Source: an uncultured Faecalibacterium sp. (GTDB taxonomy: Bacteria; Bacillota; Clostridia; Oscillospirales; Ruminococcaceae). From it: a stretch of 9,370 bases of DNA. A program made the translations under genes and the position numbers. Positions 1-5,866 of this stretch are shown here, one piece after another. The stretch's first letter is position 1; each line of letters starts with the position of its first letter. The notes beneath the pieces were generated by a model that made no database searches, was not told the origin of the DNA, and was given only the letters and a program-made list of their open reading frames with translations. Location: NCBI GenBank assembly GCA_934512105.1, contig CAKSWQ010000061.1, positions 1 to 9,370 of the forward strand, in the 5' to 3' direction.

Positions 1-642
1 GGCAAGCTGCTGCGCAAGACCGTGAGCTACGGCTGGGCCAGTGCCATGCAGCAGGCCACGGTGCAGCTGGGTAAAATTGCGGTGCAGGCCATCGTAAACA
101 CCATGGGCGTCAACGCCATGGCGGCTTTTACCGCCGCTTCCCGCATCGATGACTTTGCCTACACTCCGCAGCAGAACATCGGCCACGCCATGACCACCCT
201 GATGGCGCAGAACCGTGGCGCGGGCAAGACCGACCGGGTGCGGCAGGGCTACCACTGCGGCATGCGCATCGAGTTTGCCTATGCGCTGCTGCTTACCGCC
301 GTCTGCCTGCTGTTTGCCGAGCCCATCATCCGACTGTTTGCCGCCGACCCTGCCGTGGTGGACTTGGGCGTGCGGTTTTTGCGCACCATCTCGCTGTTTT
401 ATCTGATGCCCGCCGCCACCAACGGCATTCAGGGCTTTTTCCGGGGCATGGGCGATTTGAAGGTCACCCTGAACAGCAGCATGCTGAACATGGGCGGCCG
501 TGTGGCTGCCGCCGCGCTGTTTGTGCTGGTGCTGAAGATGGATATTGAAGCTTTGCCCTTCAGCTACGCCGTGGGCTGGCTGCTGATGCTGCTGTACGAG
601 CTGCCCCTGCTGGTGCGCTTTCTGCGCAGCAGCGAGATGTAA
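1..642 (+). CDS. MATE family efflux transporter, C-terminal part (5' end outside window)
   Basis: The frame is open from base 1 to the TAA at 640-642, giving 213 residues of a protein whose start lies upstream. MATE proteins are about 450 residues with two six-helix bundles, so this is roughly the second bundle. The segment around bases 40-240 (MQQATVQLGKIAVQAIVNTMG, then AAFTAASRIDDFAYTPQQNIG and LMAQNRGAGKTDRVRQG) is the typical opening of the second MATE half, including the helix that ends in a QN-GAGK loop. Further hydrophobic segments follow (AYALLLTAVCLLF; FLRTISLFYLMPA; VAAAALFVLVL; YAVGWLLMLLYELPLLV). The family exports drugs or metabolites in exchange for Na+ or H+ across the cytoplasmic membrane; the substrate cannot be told here. 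The gene is followed at once by a terminator shared with the convergent upp. Family assignment is confident, subfamily is not. Confidence 0.9.
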   Translation, partial: GKLLRKTVSYGWASAMQQATVQLGKIAVQAIVNTMGVNAMAAFTAASRIDDFAYTPQQNIGHAMTTLMAQNRGAGKTDRVRQGYHCGMRIEFAYALLLTAVCLLFAEPIIRLFAADPAVVDLGVRFLRTISLFYLMPAATNGIQGFFRGMGDLKVTLNSSMLNMGGRVAAAALFVLVLKMDIEALPFSYAVGWLLMLLYELPLLVRFLRSSEM

Positions 643-653
643 GATAAAAAACA

Positions 654-688
654 AATGCCGGAGCATCAACGCTCCGGCATTGTTTTTT
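654..688. terminator. Bidirectional intrinsic terminator between MATE gene and upp
   Basis: An 11-bp perfect stem pairs AATGCCGGAGC (654-664) with GCTCCGGCATT (671-681) around the loop ATCAAC. It is followed by a T run (683-688) on the + strand. An A run (646-651) on the other side becomes a U run for leftward transcription. It lies between convergent genes, so it probably stops both. Confidence 0.9.
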
Positions 689-697
689 AGATATGTT

Positions 698-1324
698 TTA
701 CTTAGTGCCGTAGATACGGTCGCCTGCATCGCCCAGACCGGGTACGATGTAGCCATTCTCGTTCAGGCAGTCGTCCTGTGCACCCAGATAGATGTCCACA
801 TCAGGGTGTGCCTCGTGCAGAGCCTTGATGCCCTCCGGTGCGCCCAGCAGACCGATGAACTTGATGCGCTTTGCGCCGTGCTTCTTGATCTGGGTGATGG
901 CATCGATGGCGCTGCCGCCGGTAGCCAGCATGGGGTCCAGCACCAGAACGTCGCGCTCGGCGATATCCTGCGGCAGCTTGCAGAAGTACTCCACAGGCTG
1001 CAGGGTCTTTTCGTCGCGGTACAGGCCGATGAAGCCGACCTTGGCTGCGGGCAGCAGGGTCAGCATACCGTCCAGCATACCCATGCCGGCGCGCAGGATG
1101 GGCACCAGAGCCAGCTTGCGGCCTGCCAGCACCTTGGTCTTTGCCATGGTGATAGGGGTCTCGATCTCCACCTCTTCCAGCGGCAGATCGCGGGTAGCCT
1201 CGTAGCACAGCAGAGTTGCGATCTCGCCAACGAGGTCACGGAACTCCTTGGTGCCGGTCTGTTTGTTGCGCAGCAGGCTGATCTTGTGCTGCAGCAGCGG
1301 ATGTTCAACGATCATCGGGGTCAT
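698..1324 (-). CDS. upp: Uracil phosphoribosyltransferase
   Basis: This cytoplasmic enzyme of pyrimidine salvage makes UMP and pyrophosphate from uracil and PRPP. The 208-residue length is normal for the family. The PRPP-binding loop is [10 protein letters not shown] at residues 130-139 and the uracil-binding C-terminal stretch [13 protein letters not shown] is at 191-203, ending in the typical [18 protein letters not shown] (75-86) is the other conserved block. The start chosen is the ATG at 1322-1324 because AAGGAG (1334-1339 on the complement) lies 9 nt upstream; the second ATG three codons in would be too far. It is the last gene of the leftward tsaE-tsaB-rpiB-upp series but is separated from rpiB by 107 nt holding a large palindrome and a possible promoter of its own. 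The 3' end runs into the shared terminator. Confidence 0.97.
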   Translation of the reverse strand: MTPMIVEHPLLQHKISLLRNKQTGTKEFRDLVGEIATLLCYEATRDLPLEEVEIETPITMAKTKVLAGRKLALVPILRAGMGMLDGMLTLLPAAKVGFIGLYRDEKTLQPVEYFCKLPQDIAERDVLVLDPMLATGGSAIDAITQIKKHGAKRIKFIGLLGAPEGIKALHEAHPDVDIYLGAQDDCLNENGYIVPGLGDAGDRIYGTK

Positions 1325-1346
1325 AAAAACACGCTCCTTAATTTAT

Positions 1347-1360
1347 ATAGAACATTCTAT
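1347..1360 (-). promoter_or_regulatory. Possible upp -10 element inside a small inverted repeat
   Basis: ATAGAA-CA-TTCTAT is a perfect 6-bp inverted repeat with a 2-bp spacer. On the minus strand it contains TAGAAT (1354-1359), one base off the consensus -10. That would place the start of transcription near 1347, about 22 nt before the upp ATG. No good -35 is visible 17-18 nt upstream, only an A-rich stretch, so an activator or cotranscription with rpiB is equally possible. Confidence 0.3.
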
Positions 1361-1378
1361 CGGGTACTGAAAGGATTT

Positions 1379-1417
1379 TTTTACAGAGAAGCTTGCAGTG
1401 CAAGCTTCTCTGTAAAA
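1379..1417. repeat. 39-bp near-perfect palindrome between rpiB and upp
   Basis: Two 19-nt arms (1379-1397 and 1399-1417) are exact reverse complements around the single base at 1398. Each arm reads TTTTACAGAGAAGCTTGCA from its own 5' end. The hairpin would be about 17-18 bp with a 3-5 nt loop. It lies just after the rpiB stop and upstream of upp. Neither strand has a T run after the stem: leftward the stem is followed by A residues, so it does not look like a standard intrinsic terminator. It may be an RNA processing or stabilising hairpin, or a protein-binding site. Confidence 0.85.
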
Positions 1418-1431
1418 TCACAAAATTTCAA

Positions 1432-1878
1432 TCAGCGGTTTTCCAGTGCGGTCAGCTTGTCGATGCGGCGCTGATGACGGCCGCCCTCGAACTGGGTGTT
1501 CAGGAAGATGTCCACCAGCTGGCAGGCAAGGCCTGCGCCCACCACGCGGCCGCCCATGCACAGGGCGTTGGCGTCGTTGTGGCGGCGGGTATACTCGCAG
1601 CTGAAGCTGTCGGAGCAGCAGCAGGCGCGGATGCCCTTGATCTTGTTGGCTGCCATGCTGATGCCCACACCGGTGCCGCAGAACAGCAGTGCTTTCTCGC
1701 ACTGGCCGCTCACCACTGCGTCACAGGCGGGCACAGCCATATCGGGGTAGTCCACGCTGTCGGTGCTGTGGGTGCCAAAGTCGATATACTCCAGACCAAG
1801 CTCCTCCAGATGTGCCTTGACAGCCTCTTTCAGTTCAAATCCGCCGTGGTCGGCGGCAAGTGCGATGGGTTTTGCCAT
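1432..1878 (-). CDS. rpiB: Ribose-5-phosphate isomerase B
   Basis: RpiB interconverts ribose 5-phosphate and ribulose 5-phosphate in the non-oxidative pentose phosphate pathway, in the cytoplasm. The 148-residue length is usual. Family landmarks are AADHGG near the N-terminus (D10, H11), the FCGTGVGISMAANKIKGIRA block with the expected catalytic Cys67 and Thr69, TRRHNDANAL (97-106) with the conserved His100 and Asn101, GGRVVG (109-114), and the C-terminal phosphate-site pair R134/H135. RpiB and the related LacA/LacB sugar-phosphate isomerases share a fold; the intact C-G-T-G motif and the housekeeping context favour RpiB. The start ATG (1876-1878) has AAAGGA 9 nt upstream. It follows tsaB after a 41-nt spacer with no obvious promoter, so it is probably cotranscribed with tsaE-tsaB. 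Confidence 0.95.
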   Translation of the reverse strand: MAKPIALAADHGGFELKEAVKAHLEELGLEYIDFGTHSTDSVDYPDMAVPACDAVVSGQCEKALLFCGTGVGISMAANKIKGIRACCCSDSFSCEYTRRHNDANALCMGGRVVGAGLACQLVDIFLNTQFEGGRHQRRIDKLTALENR

Positions 1879-1895
1879 GGAAAAACGTCCTTTCC

Positions 1896-1911
1896 CTGTG
1901 AGTGGTCACAG
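1896..1911 (-). other. Small hairpin in the tsaB-rpiB spacer
   Basis: CTGTGA (1896-1901) and TCACAG (1906-1911) form a perfect 6-bp stem around a 4-nt loop, ending a few bases before the rpiB ribosome binding site on the transcript. There is no T run, so it is not a terminator. It could tune rpiB translation or mRNA processing, or be chance. Confidence 0.35.
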
Positions 1912-1919
1912 TTCCGCTT

Positions 1920-2630
1920 TTATTGTTTGTTTGCTGCGGCTTCGGCAGCCAGACGCTCCGCCCGCTCCCGCTCCGCCTGACTGAGACGGTGGTAGTCCGG
2001 CAGCAGCGCCTCCGGCAGCACAGCCTGCCCGGCTGCGGCCATCTGCTTTGCCACAAGTGCTACGGCAGCGGCACGGCCGCCCCGCAGCGCCGGGGGCGTT
2101 TGCAGCACGCCCGGCACATTGCTGTATTTATTATAGCACAGACCCGCGCCATCACCAACAAAAAACAGGGGCTTTTTGCAATTTTCTACAAAATCAGCCA
2201 GATCTGTCACCGCCCGGGCGTCATCGTCCAGCAGGCGGGTGTGGGTGGCAAGGTCGAAAGCCGCACTGTATACCTGTGCGCGGCGGGCGTCCAGTGCGCA
2301 GAGCACGGTGCCCTCGCCGGTGTGGGCAGCGGCCAGCGCTTCCAAGGTAGACACCGGGGCGCACAGCGTCTCGCGCGGGAAGGCCAGCCCTTTGACGGCG
2401 GCCAGCCCGATGCGCAGGCCGGTAAAGCTGCCCGGGCCTGCGTTGACGGCGTACAGGTCGATGTCCGCGCAGGTCAGCCCGCACATCTTTAAACAGGTGT
2501 CGATCATGGGCATCAGCGTTTCGCTGTGGGTCATGCCGCCGTCCAGATACACCTCGTACAGCAGGCGGTCGTCCTGCAGCAGAGCCACACCGGCGGTCTT
2601 GCCCGCCGTATCCACGGCCAGAATCTTCAT
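1920..2630 (-). CDS. tsaB: tRNA threonylcarbamoyladenosine biosynthesis protein TsaB
   Basis: TsaB is the catalytically inactive ASKHA-fold partner that binds TsaD and TsaE to install the threonylcarbamoyl group on A37 of ANN-reading tRNAs (t6A). The N-terminus MKILAVDTAGKTAGVALL is the first ASKHA phosphate-loop strand pair. THSETLMPMIDTCL (34-47) and NAGPGSFTGLRIGLAAVKGLA (63-83) are the family's signature blocks, and ALDARRAQVYSAAF is the usual later motif. The C-terminus holds the usual PDYHRLSQAERERAERLA segment. Length is 236 residues, as expected. Its start overlaps the stop of tsaE by 4 bp (ATGA, 2627-2630), implying translational coupling. In many Firmicutes rimI and tsaD follow tsaB; here rpiB follows instead, so TsaD must be encoded elsewhere. 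Confidence 0.95.
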   Translation of the reverse strand: MKILAVDTAGKTAGVALLQDDRLLYEVYLDGGMTHSETLMPMIDTCLKMCGLTCADIDLYAVNAGPGSFTGLRIGLAAVKGLAFPRETLCAPVSTLEALAAAHTGEGTVLCALDARRAQVYSAAFDLATHTRLLDDDARAVTDLADFVENCKKPLFFVGDGAGLCYNKYSNVPGVLQTPPALRGGRAAAVALVAKQMAAAGQAVLPEALLPDYHRLSQAERERAERLAAEAAANKQ

Positions 2631-3052
2631 ACCGTCACCCCCTCAATGGTGATCTTGCGGGTGGTATCGTCCAGACGTTCGATGTTCACCCGGATGGGGT
2701 TTTCCAGCGCCAGCAGGTCGGCAAAGTTTTCGCTCCACTCTGCCGCCACCACAGCGCCCTGATCCAGATAATCGTAGAAACCCGCCGCACACAGATCGTT
2801 CTCGGTGGAGATGCGGTACAGGTCGAAGTGCGCCAGCGGGCGCGGGCCCCGGTAGTAGTTCACGATGGCAAAGGTGGGGCTGGACACCGGGTCGGTGCAG
2901 CCCAGACCCTCGGCAAGACCCTCGGTAAAGGCGGTCTTGCCCGCGCCCAGACCACCGGTAAAGGCAATCAGCGCCCCGGGAGCCAGCACAGCGGCCATCC
3001 GCTTGCCCAGCGCCACCGTCTCGGCGCGGGAATGGGTGATATATTCTGACAT
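2627..3052 (-). CDS. tsaE: tRNA threonylcarbamoyladenosine biosynthesis ATPase TsaE
   Basis: TsaE is the small P-loop ATPase that drives turnover of the TsaB-TsaD complex in t6A synthesis. At 141 residues it has normal length. Visible motifs are the Walker A loop GGLGAGKT (33-40), the family SSPTF segment (57-61), AHFDLYR (74-80, the Walker B-like strand) and AAEWSE (103-108), all in the expected order. The start ATG (3050-3052) has GAGG about 9 nt upstream. It is the first gene of the leftward tsaE-tsaB-rpiB(-upp) unit. Only about 20 nt separate it from the terminator of the upstream gene, so its promoter must lie on the far side of that terminator; a good candidate is at 3106-3134. Confidence 0.96.
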   Translation of the reverse strand: MSEYITHSRAETVALGKRMAAVLAPGALIAFTGGLGAGKTAFTEGLAEGLGCTDPVSSPTFAIVNYYRGPRPLAHFDLYRISTENDLCAAGFYDYLDQGAVVAAEWSENFADLLALENPIRVNIERLDDTTRKITIEGVTV

Positions 3053-3072
3053 GAAGGTTACCTCATCGTTTC

Positions 3073-3104
3073 AAAAAAGGGATGGCAGACGCTCTGCCAT
3101 CCCT
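3073..3104 (-). terminator. Intrinsic terminator of the exported CHAT-like gene
   Basis: AGGGATGGCAGA (3078-3089) and TCTGCCATCCCT (3093-3104) form a perfect 12-bp stem with a 3-nt loop. Read leftwards it ends in a run of U residues (A run 3073-3078 on the + strand). It lies 33 nt after the stop of the gene at 3138-4355. The candidate tsaE promoter lies upstream of it. Confidence 0.9.
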
Positions 3105-3105
3105 A

Positions 3106-3134
3106 AGTATAATATAAAACGTGCAAAAGTGCAA
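3106..3134 (-). promoter_or_regulatory. Candidate promoter of the tsaE-tsaB-rpiB unit
   Basis: On the minus strand TTGCAC (3129-3134) is followed after exactly 17 nt by TATACT (3106-3111), which matches five of six -10 positions. The predicted start, near 3100, falls inside the first arm of the terminator hairpin at 3073-3104. The new transcript would therefore lack the leading GGG of the stem and could not pair it with the CCC next to the U run. The promoter sits in the gap after the exported protein's stop codon. Confidence 0.6.
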
Positions 3135-3137
3135 TGG

Positions 3138-4355
3138 TCAGGCAGCGGCAGGGATCTGCTCTGCTGTGCCGTTCATTGCCGTGCCGGGCGCGGTGAGCCG
3201 GGCAGCGGCATTGCCCTGAATGATGGGGTAGGACGCTGCCGGGTGCGGATGCCGCCCGGTGTTCTGGTTCAGGTACCACACGATGTCGTTTTCGCCGTAG
3301 ACCTCAAGGCCGTAATCAATAGCCTCCTGCAAAGTTTCGCCCTCGATCAGGCGGTTCACAGTCGCCCACAGCATACTGCGGGAGTATACGCTGTACACGT
3401 TGTTCACAAAGCCTGCCACGGCCTTTGCCCCGCCGGAGAGCAGCCCGTCCGAAAGGGCAGTGTCCACATGGCCGCTGCGGCCGTAGAACTCGCAGGTCTC
3501 CGAGAGCACGATGGTGCCGTTCAGCTTTCCGCCCCGGTAGGCATTGCTGAAAAAATCTCCGGTGACGGCGTAGCAGCCGTTCACCTTGATGACCCGGTGG
3601 CTGAGCAGCTCCATGCCGTAGCGCAGGTCATTCCAGAAATCAGACTTTTCCAACAGCAGGAGGATGGGCTCGGTGGCCTGCTTTTTCCATAGCCAGCCGT
3701 ATTCATAGGTATAGTATGCGCCGTGTGCGCTGAGGATGGCAAGGTCGTAGTCTGCCATCCGCTTCAGGTCGGAAACGGTCACCATCATGTCCAGATGGGT
3801 GTCCAGCCCGGAGCCGTTCCAGTAGTCCTTCATATAAGAGTAGTAGGGGTAGCGGTTGCTGTTGACCCCGTTATCAAAGGCATAGTAGATGACCGCATTG
3901 CCCACCGTGCCGTTTTCGGCGGTGAGCAGGGCGGGCGCGGCCTCCAGCTCCGGCAGCTCCGGCCCGGGCAGGGCGGCGTCTGCCTCGCTCTCGGTGTCGG
4001 TGAGCAGAATACCGCCCAGCGCGCCGCAGCTGTAAGCAAAGCTTATCATGCCGTTTTCCGCATCCACATAGATGCTGTCCTTTTTCACAAGCCCCTGCGC
4101 CGCCAGCGCGTCCAGCTGTGCCAGCGCAGCGGCCTGACGCTCCGTCTCCGACATGTCGGCGTAAGCGGCGCTGTCGGTCAGGGCAGTGACAGTAGCATCC
4201 GTCTGCTGCATCTCCTGCACCTCAGAGGCGGTCAGGGTCTGGGGGGTGCTGGGGGTCTCCTCCGGTGCAGCGGCCACCGCCGGGCACACTGCCGTAAAGG
4301 CCAGCGCGATGGCACACACCGCACTGAGCAGGCGGCGATAAAATGCATGTTTCAT
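3138..4355 (-). CDS. Exported CHAT/caspase-like (clan CD) putative cysteine peptidase
   Basis: I do not recognise a named family member. The 405-residue protein starts with a clear signal peptide: MKHAFYRR, then a hydrophobic core (LLSAVCAIALAFTAVC) and a likely cleavage at AVAAA-PEE near residue 30. Residues 31-145 are an Ala/Glu/Pro-rich N-terminal region, possibly a propeptide. Residues 150-370 resemble a caspase-hemoglobinase fold. A hydrophobic strand ends in His-Gly (YDLAILSAHG, His211) and another ends in a Cys (TIVLSETCEF, Cys288). These are followed by DGLLSGGAKAVAGFVNNV and LIEGETLQEAIDYGLEVYG, much like the CHAT sequence after its LSAC-E-T-G motif. No cell-wall anchor or membrane tail is seen, so release is likely. 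The ATG at 4353-4355 is preferred over an in-frame GTG 30 nt upstream because it opens the signal peptide directly; a GAGAGG lies about 13 nt upstream. It has its own promoter and terminator. Peptidase activity is inferred. Confidence 0.8.
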   Translation of the reverse strand: MKHAFYRRLLSAVCAIALAFTAVCPAVAAAPEETPSTPQTLTASEVQEMQQTDATVTALTDSAAYADMSETERQAAALAQLDALAAQGLVKKDSIYVDAENGMISFAYSCGALGGILLTDTESEADAALPGPELPELEAAPALLTAENGTVGNAVIYYAFDNGVNSNRYPYYSYMKDYWNGSGLDTHLDMMVTVSDLKRMADYDLAILSAHGAYYTYEYGWLWKKQATEPILLLLEKSDFWNDLRYGMELLSHRVIKVNGCYAVTGDFFSNAYRGGKLNGTIVLSETCEFYGRSGHVDTALSDGLLSGGAKAVAGFVNNVYSVYSRSMLWATVNRLIEGETLQEAIDYGLEVYGENDIVWYLNQNTGRHPHPAASYPIIQGNAAARLTAPGTAMNGTAEQIPAAA

Positions 4356-4376
4356 TTCTTCTTTTCCGTTCCTCTC

Positions 4377-4416
4377 CCCCGGCACACTGCCGGGGCTGTT
4401 GTGCGCAAGGCTGCGC
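4377..4416 (-). other. Two hairpins in the leader of the exported protein mRNA
   Basis: CCCCGGCA (4377-4384) and TGCCGGGG (4388-4395) form an 8-bp, GC-rich stem with a 3-nt loop directly next to the GAGAGG ribosome binding site. A second stem pairs GCGCA (4403-4407) with TGCGC (4412-4416). Both would lie in the roughly 65-nt untranslated leader. No T run follows, so they are not terminators. Confidence 0.5.
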
Positions 4417-4426
4417 CCACAGGTTC

Positions 4427-4455
4427 ATTGTAGGATGCAACCGGAGCTTTGTCAA
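4427..4455 (-). promoter_or_regulatory. Promoter of the exported CHAT-like gene
   Basis: On the minus strand a perfect TTGACA (4450-4455) is followed after 17 nt by TACAAT (4427-4432), five of six -10 positions. Transcription would start near 4420, giving a leader of about 65 nt. It is back to back with the SEDS gene promoter, with about 41 bp between the two -35 boxes, so a shared regulator is possible but none is visible. Confidence 0.8.
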
Positions 4456-4496
4456 GCATCCCGGCAATGTTTTACCATTCCGTCACACACGGTGCA

Positions 4497-4525
4497 TTGC
4501 ATTGGCGCGGGGATTTGTGTATAAT
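4497..4525 (+). promoter_or_regulatory. Promoter of the FtsW/RodA-type gene
   Basis: TTGCAT (4497-4502), a 17-nt spacer and a perfect TATAAT (4520-4525), with TGTG directly before the -10. The start would be near 4532, leaving a leader of about 70 nt before the TTG start codon. Confidence 0.8.
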
Positions 4526-4601
4526 AGCGATATGCTGGGTTTTTATCGTCTGTACGCAGGCACGCCCCGGCAGACTGTTCTGATGAAAGGCGGTGCTTTC
4601 C

Positions 4602-5819
4602 TTGGATAGCATTCGACAATATTTTAAGCGCACCGATAAGATTTATCTGCTGCTGTGCATCTTCAGCAGTGTGATGGCGGTGCTGGCGTTGTCTTCGTGG
4701 GCAGCAAAACAGGGCAGCGGCTTTGCCACCGACGAGGTGACCGGTGCCATTACCGGCATTGGCGACTACCGCCGGGCACTGGTGCAGGCGGGCGCTGCCG
4801 CCATTGGCATCGTGATCGCGCTGCTGCTCTCCTGCGTGGACTACCGCAGCCTTGTAAAGGTGTGGCCGGTGCACGTTGTCCTGACGTGGGGTCTGGTGCT
4901 GCCCACGCTGGTCATCCGCAACGTCTCCATCGGCCCGCTGACCATCGGCTACAACGCCGGTGATACCGACAACTACTCGTGGTACAAGCTGGGCGGCTTT
5001 ACCTTTCAGCCCACAGAGCTGGCAAAGATCAGCTTCATCCTGACCTTTGCCATGCACCTGAACAACGTGCGCAGCCGCATCAACGAGCCGAAGGAGCTGG
5101 CAAAGCTGCTGCTGCACCTGCTGGTGCCCATTGCCATCATCCATGTGCAGGGCGACGATGGCACGGCCATCATCTACGGCATCATCGGCTGCTGCATGAT
5201 GTTTGCGGCAGGGCTGAGCTGGAAGTATATCTTTGCAGCCTTTGCGGCGGCGGGCGCTGCCGTGGCGGTGGCCTTTGCCTTTTTCAGCGATAAGATCGGC
5301 AAGGGGTACCAGTGGTACCGCATTCTGGCGGTGCTGGACCCGGAAAACACCACCGGCTGGGCGCCCAGCGAGACGGTGTGGAAGAACATCATCTACCAGC
5401 AGCAGCGCGGCGAGATCGCGCTGGGCTCCGGCGGCATCTTCGGCAACGGCTTATTCAGCGGCCGGTATTACAGCGTACCCAACGCCCACAACGACTTCAT
5501 CCTCAGCTGGATCGGCAACGTGGCGGGCTTTGTGGGCTGCTGCGTGGTGCTGGGCGTTCTGCTGGCGCTGGTGATCAAGACCTTTGCCACCGGTGCCCGC
5601 AGCGAGGATCTGCTGGGCAGCTACATCTGCGCCGGTATCGGCGGTGCCCTGATGGCGCAGATCGCCGTGAACGTTGGCATGAACCTGCGGGTGCTGCCGG
5701 TCATCGGCGTCACCCTGCCCTTCTACTCTGCCGGCGGCAGCTCGGTGCTTATGCTGTATATCTGTGTCGGTTTAGTCCTTTCCGTATACTCTCACAACAC
5801 CAAAAGCCTGTTTGGATAA
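4602..5819 (+). CDS. FtsW/RodA/SpoVE family (SEDS) peptidoglycan glycosyltransferase
   Basis: SEDS proteins polymerise lipid II into glycan strands at the outer face of the membrane with a partner class B PBP. This 405-residue protein has about ten hydrophobic segments. NYSWYKLGGFTFQPTELAK (124-142) is the conserved W...FQPxELAK block. The late extracellular loop carries SVPNAHNDFI with Asp298, in the position of the essential SEDS aspartate. NVGMNLRVLPVIGVTLPFYSAGGSS (357-381) is the C-terminal signature. Two deviations: the usual GEELG after the Asp motif is WIGNVAG, and the usual SYGGS is SAGGS. I chose the TTG at 4602 because AAAGGCGG (4586-4593) sits 8 nt before it; an in-frame GTG at 4593 would overlap that site. 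No PBP gene is adjacent, so RodA, FtsW or SpoVE role cannot be decided. It appears monocistronic, with its own promoter and terminator. Confidence 0.92.
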   Translation: MDSIRQYFKRTDKIYLLLCIFSSVMAVLALSSWAAKQGSGFATDEVTGAITGIGDYRRALVQAGAAAIGIVIALLLSCVDYRSLVKVWPVHVVLTWGLVLPTLVIRNVSIGPLTIGYNAGDTDNYSWYKLGGFTFQPTELAKISFILTFAMHLNNVRSRINEPKELAKLLLHLLVPIAIIHVQGDDGTAIIYGIIGCCMMFAAGLSWKYIFAAFAAAGAAVAVAFAFFSDKIGKGYQWYRILAVLDPENTTGWAPSETVWKNIIYQQQRGEIALGSGGIFGNGLFSGRYYSVPNAHNDFILSWIGNVAGFVGCCVVLGVLLALVIKTFATGARSEDLLGSYICAGIGGALMAQIAVNVGMNLRVLPVIGVTLPFYSAGGSSVLMLYICVGLVLSVYSHNTKSLFG

Positions 5820-5824
5820 GAAAG

Positions 5825-5866
5825 CAAGGACGAGCAGCCCGCGGGCTGCTCGTCCTTGTATTTTTT
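5825..5866. terminator. Terminator between the SEDS gene and the ABC operon
   Basis: A perfect 16-bp stem pairs CAAGGACGAGCAGCCC (5825-5840) with GGGCTGCTCGTCCTTG (5843-5858). TATTTTTT follows on the + strand, so it clearly terminates the SEDS gene. Leftwards the stem is followed only by CTTTCTT, so it may stop the convergent ABC operon less efficiently. The ATPase stop codon overlaps the T run. Confidence 0.92.

Noticed and set aside
1379..1417. Intrinsic terminator after rpiB
   Set aside because: The stem is strong but no U run follows on either strand, so I list it as a palindrome of unknown role.
680..1474. A 264-codon + strand frame opposite upp
   Set aside because: It lies over the unmistakable upp gene, crosses the large palindrome and has no family resemblance or ribosome binding site.
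4356..4385. Upstream GTG start for the exported protein (10 extra residues)
   Set aside because: It would put a charged stretch before the signal peptide and its codon lies inside the leader hairpin; the ATG at 4353-4355 directly opens the signal peptide.
3723..4433. A + strand frame opposite the exported protein
   Set aside because: The minus strand has a signal peptide, promoter, terminator and clan CD-like motifs; this frame has none.
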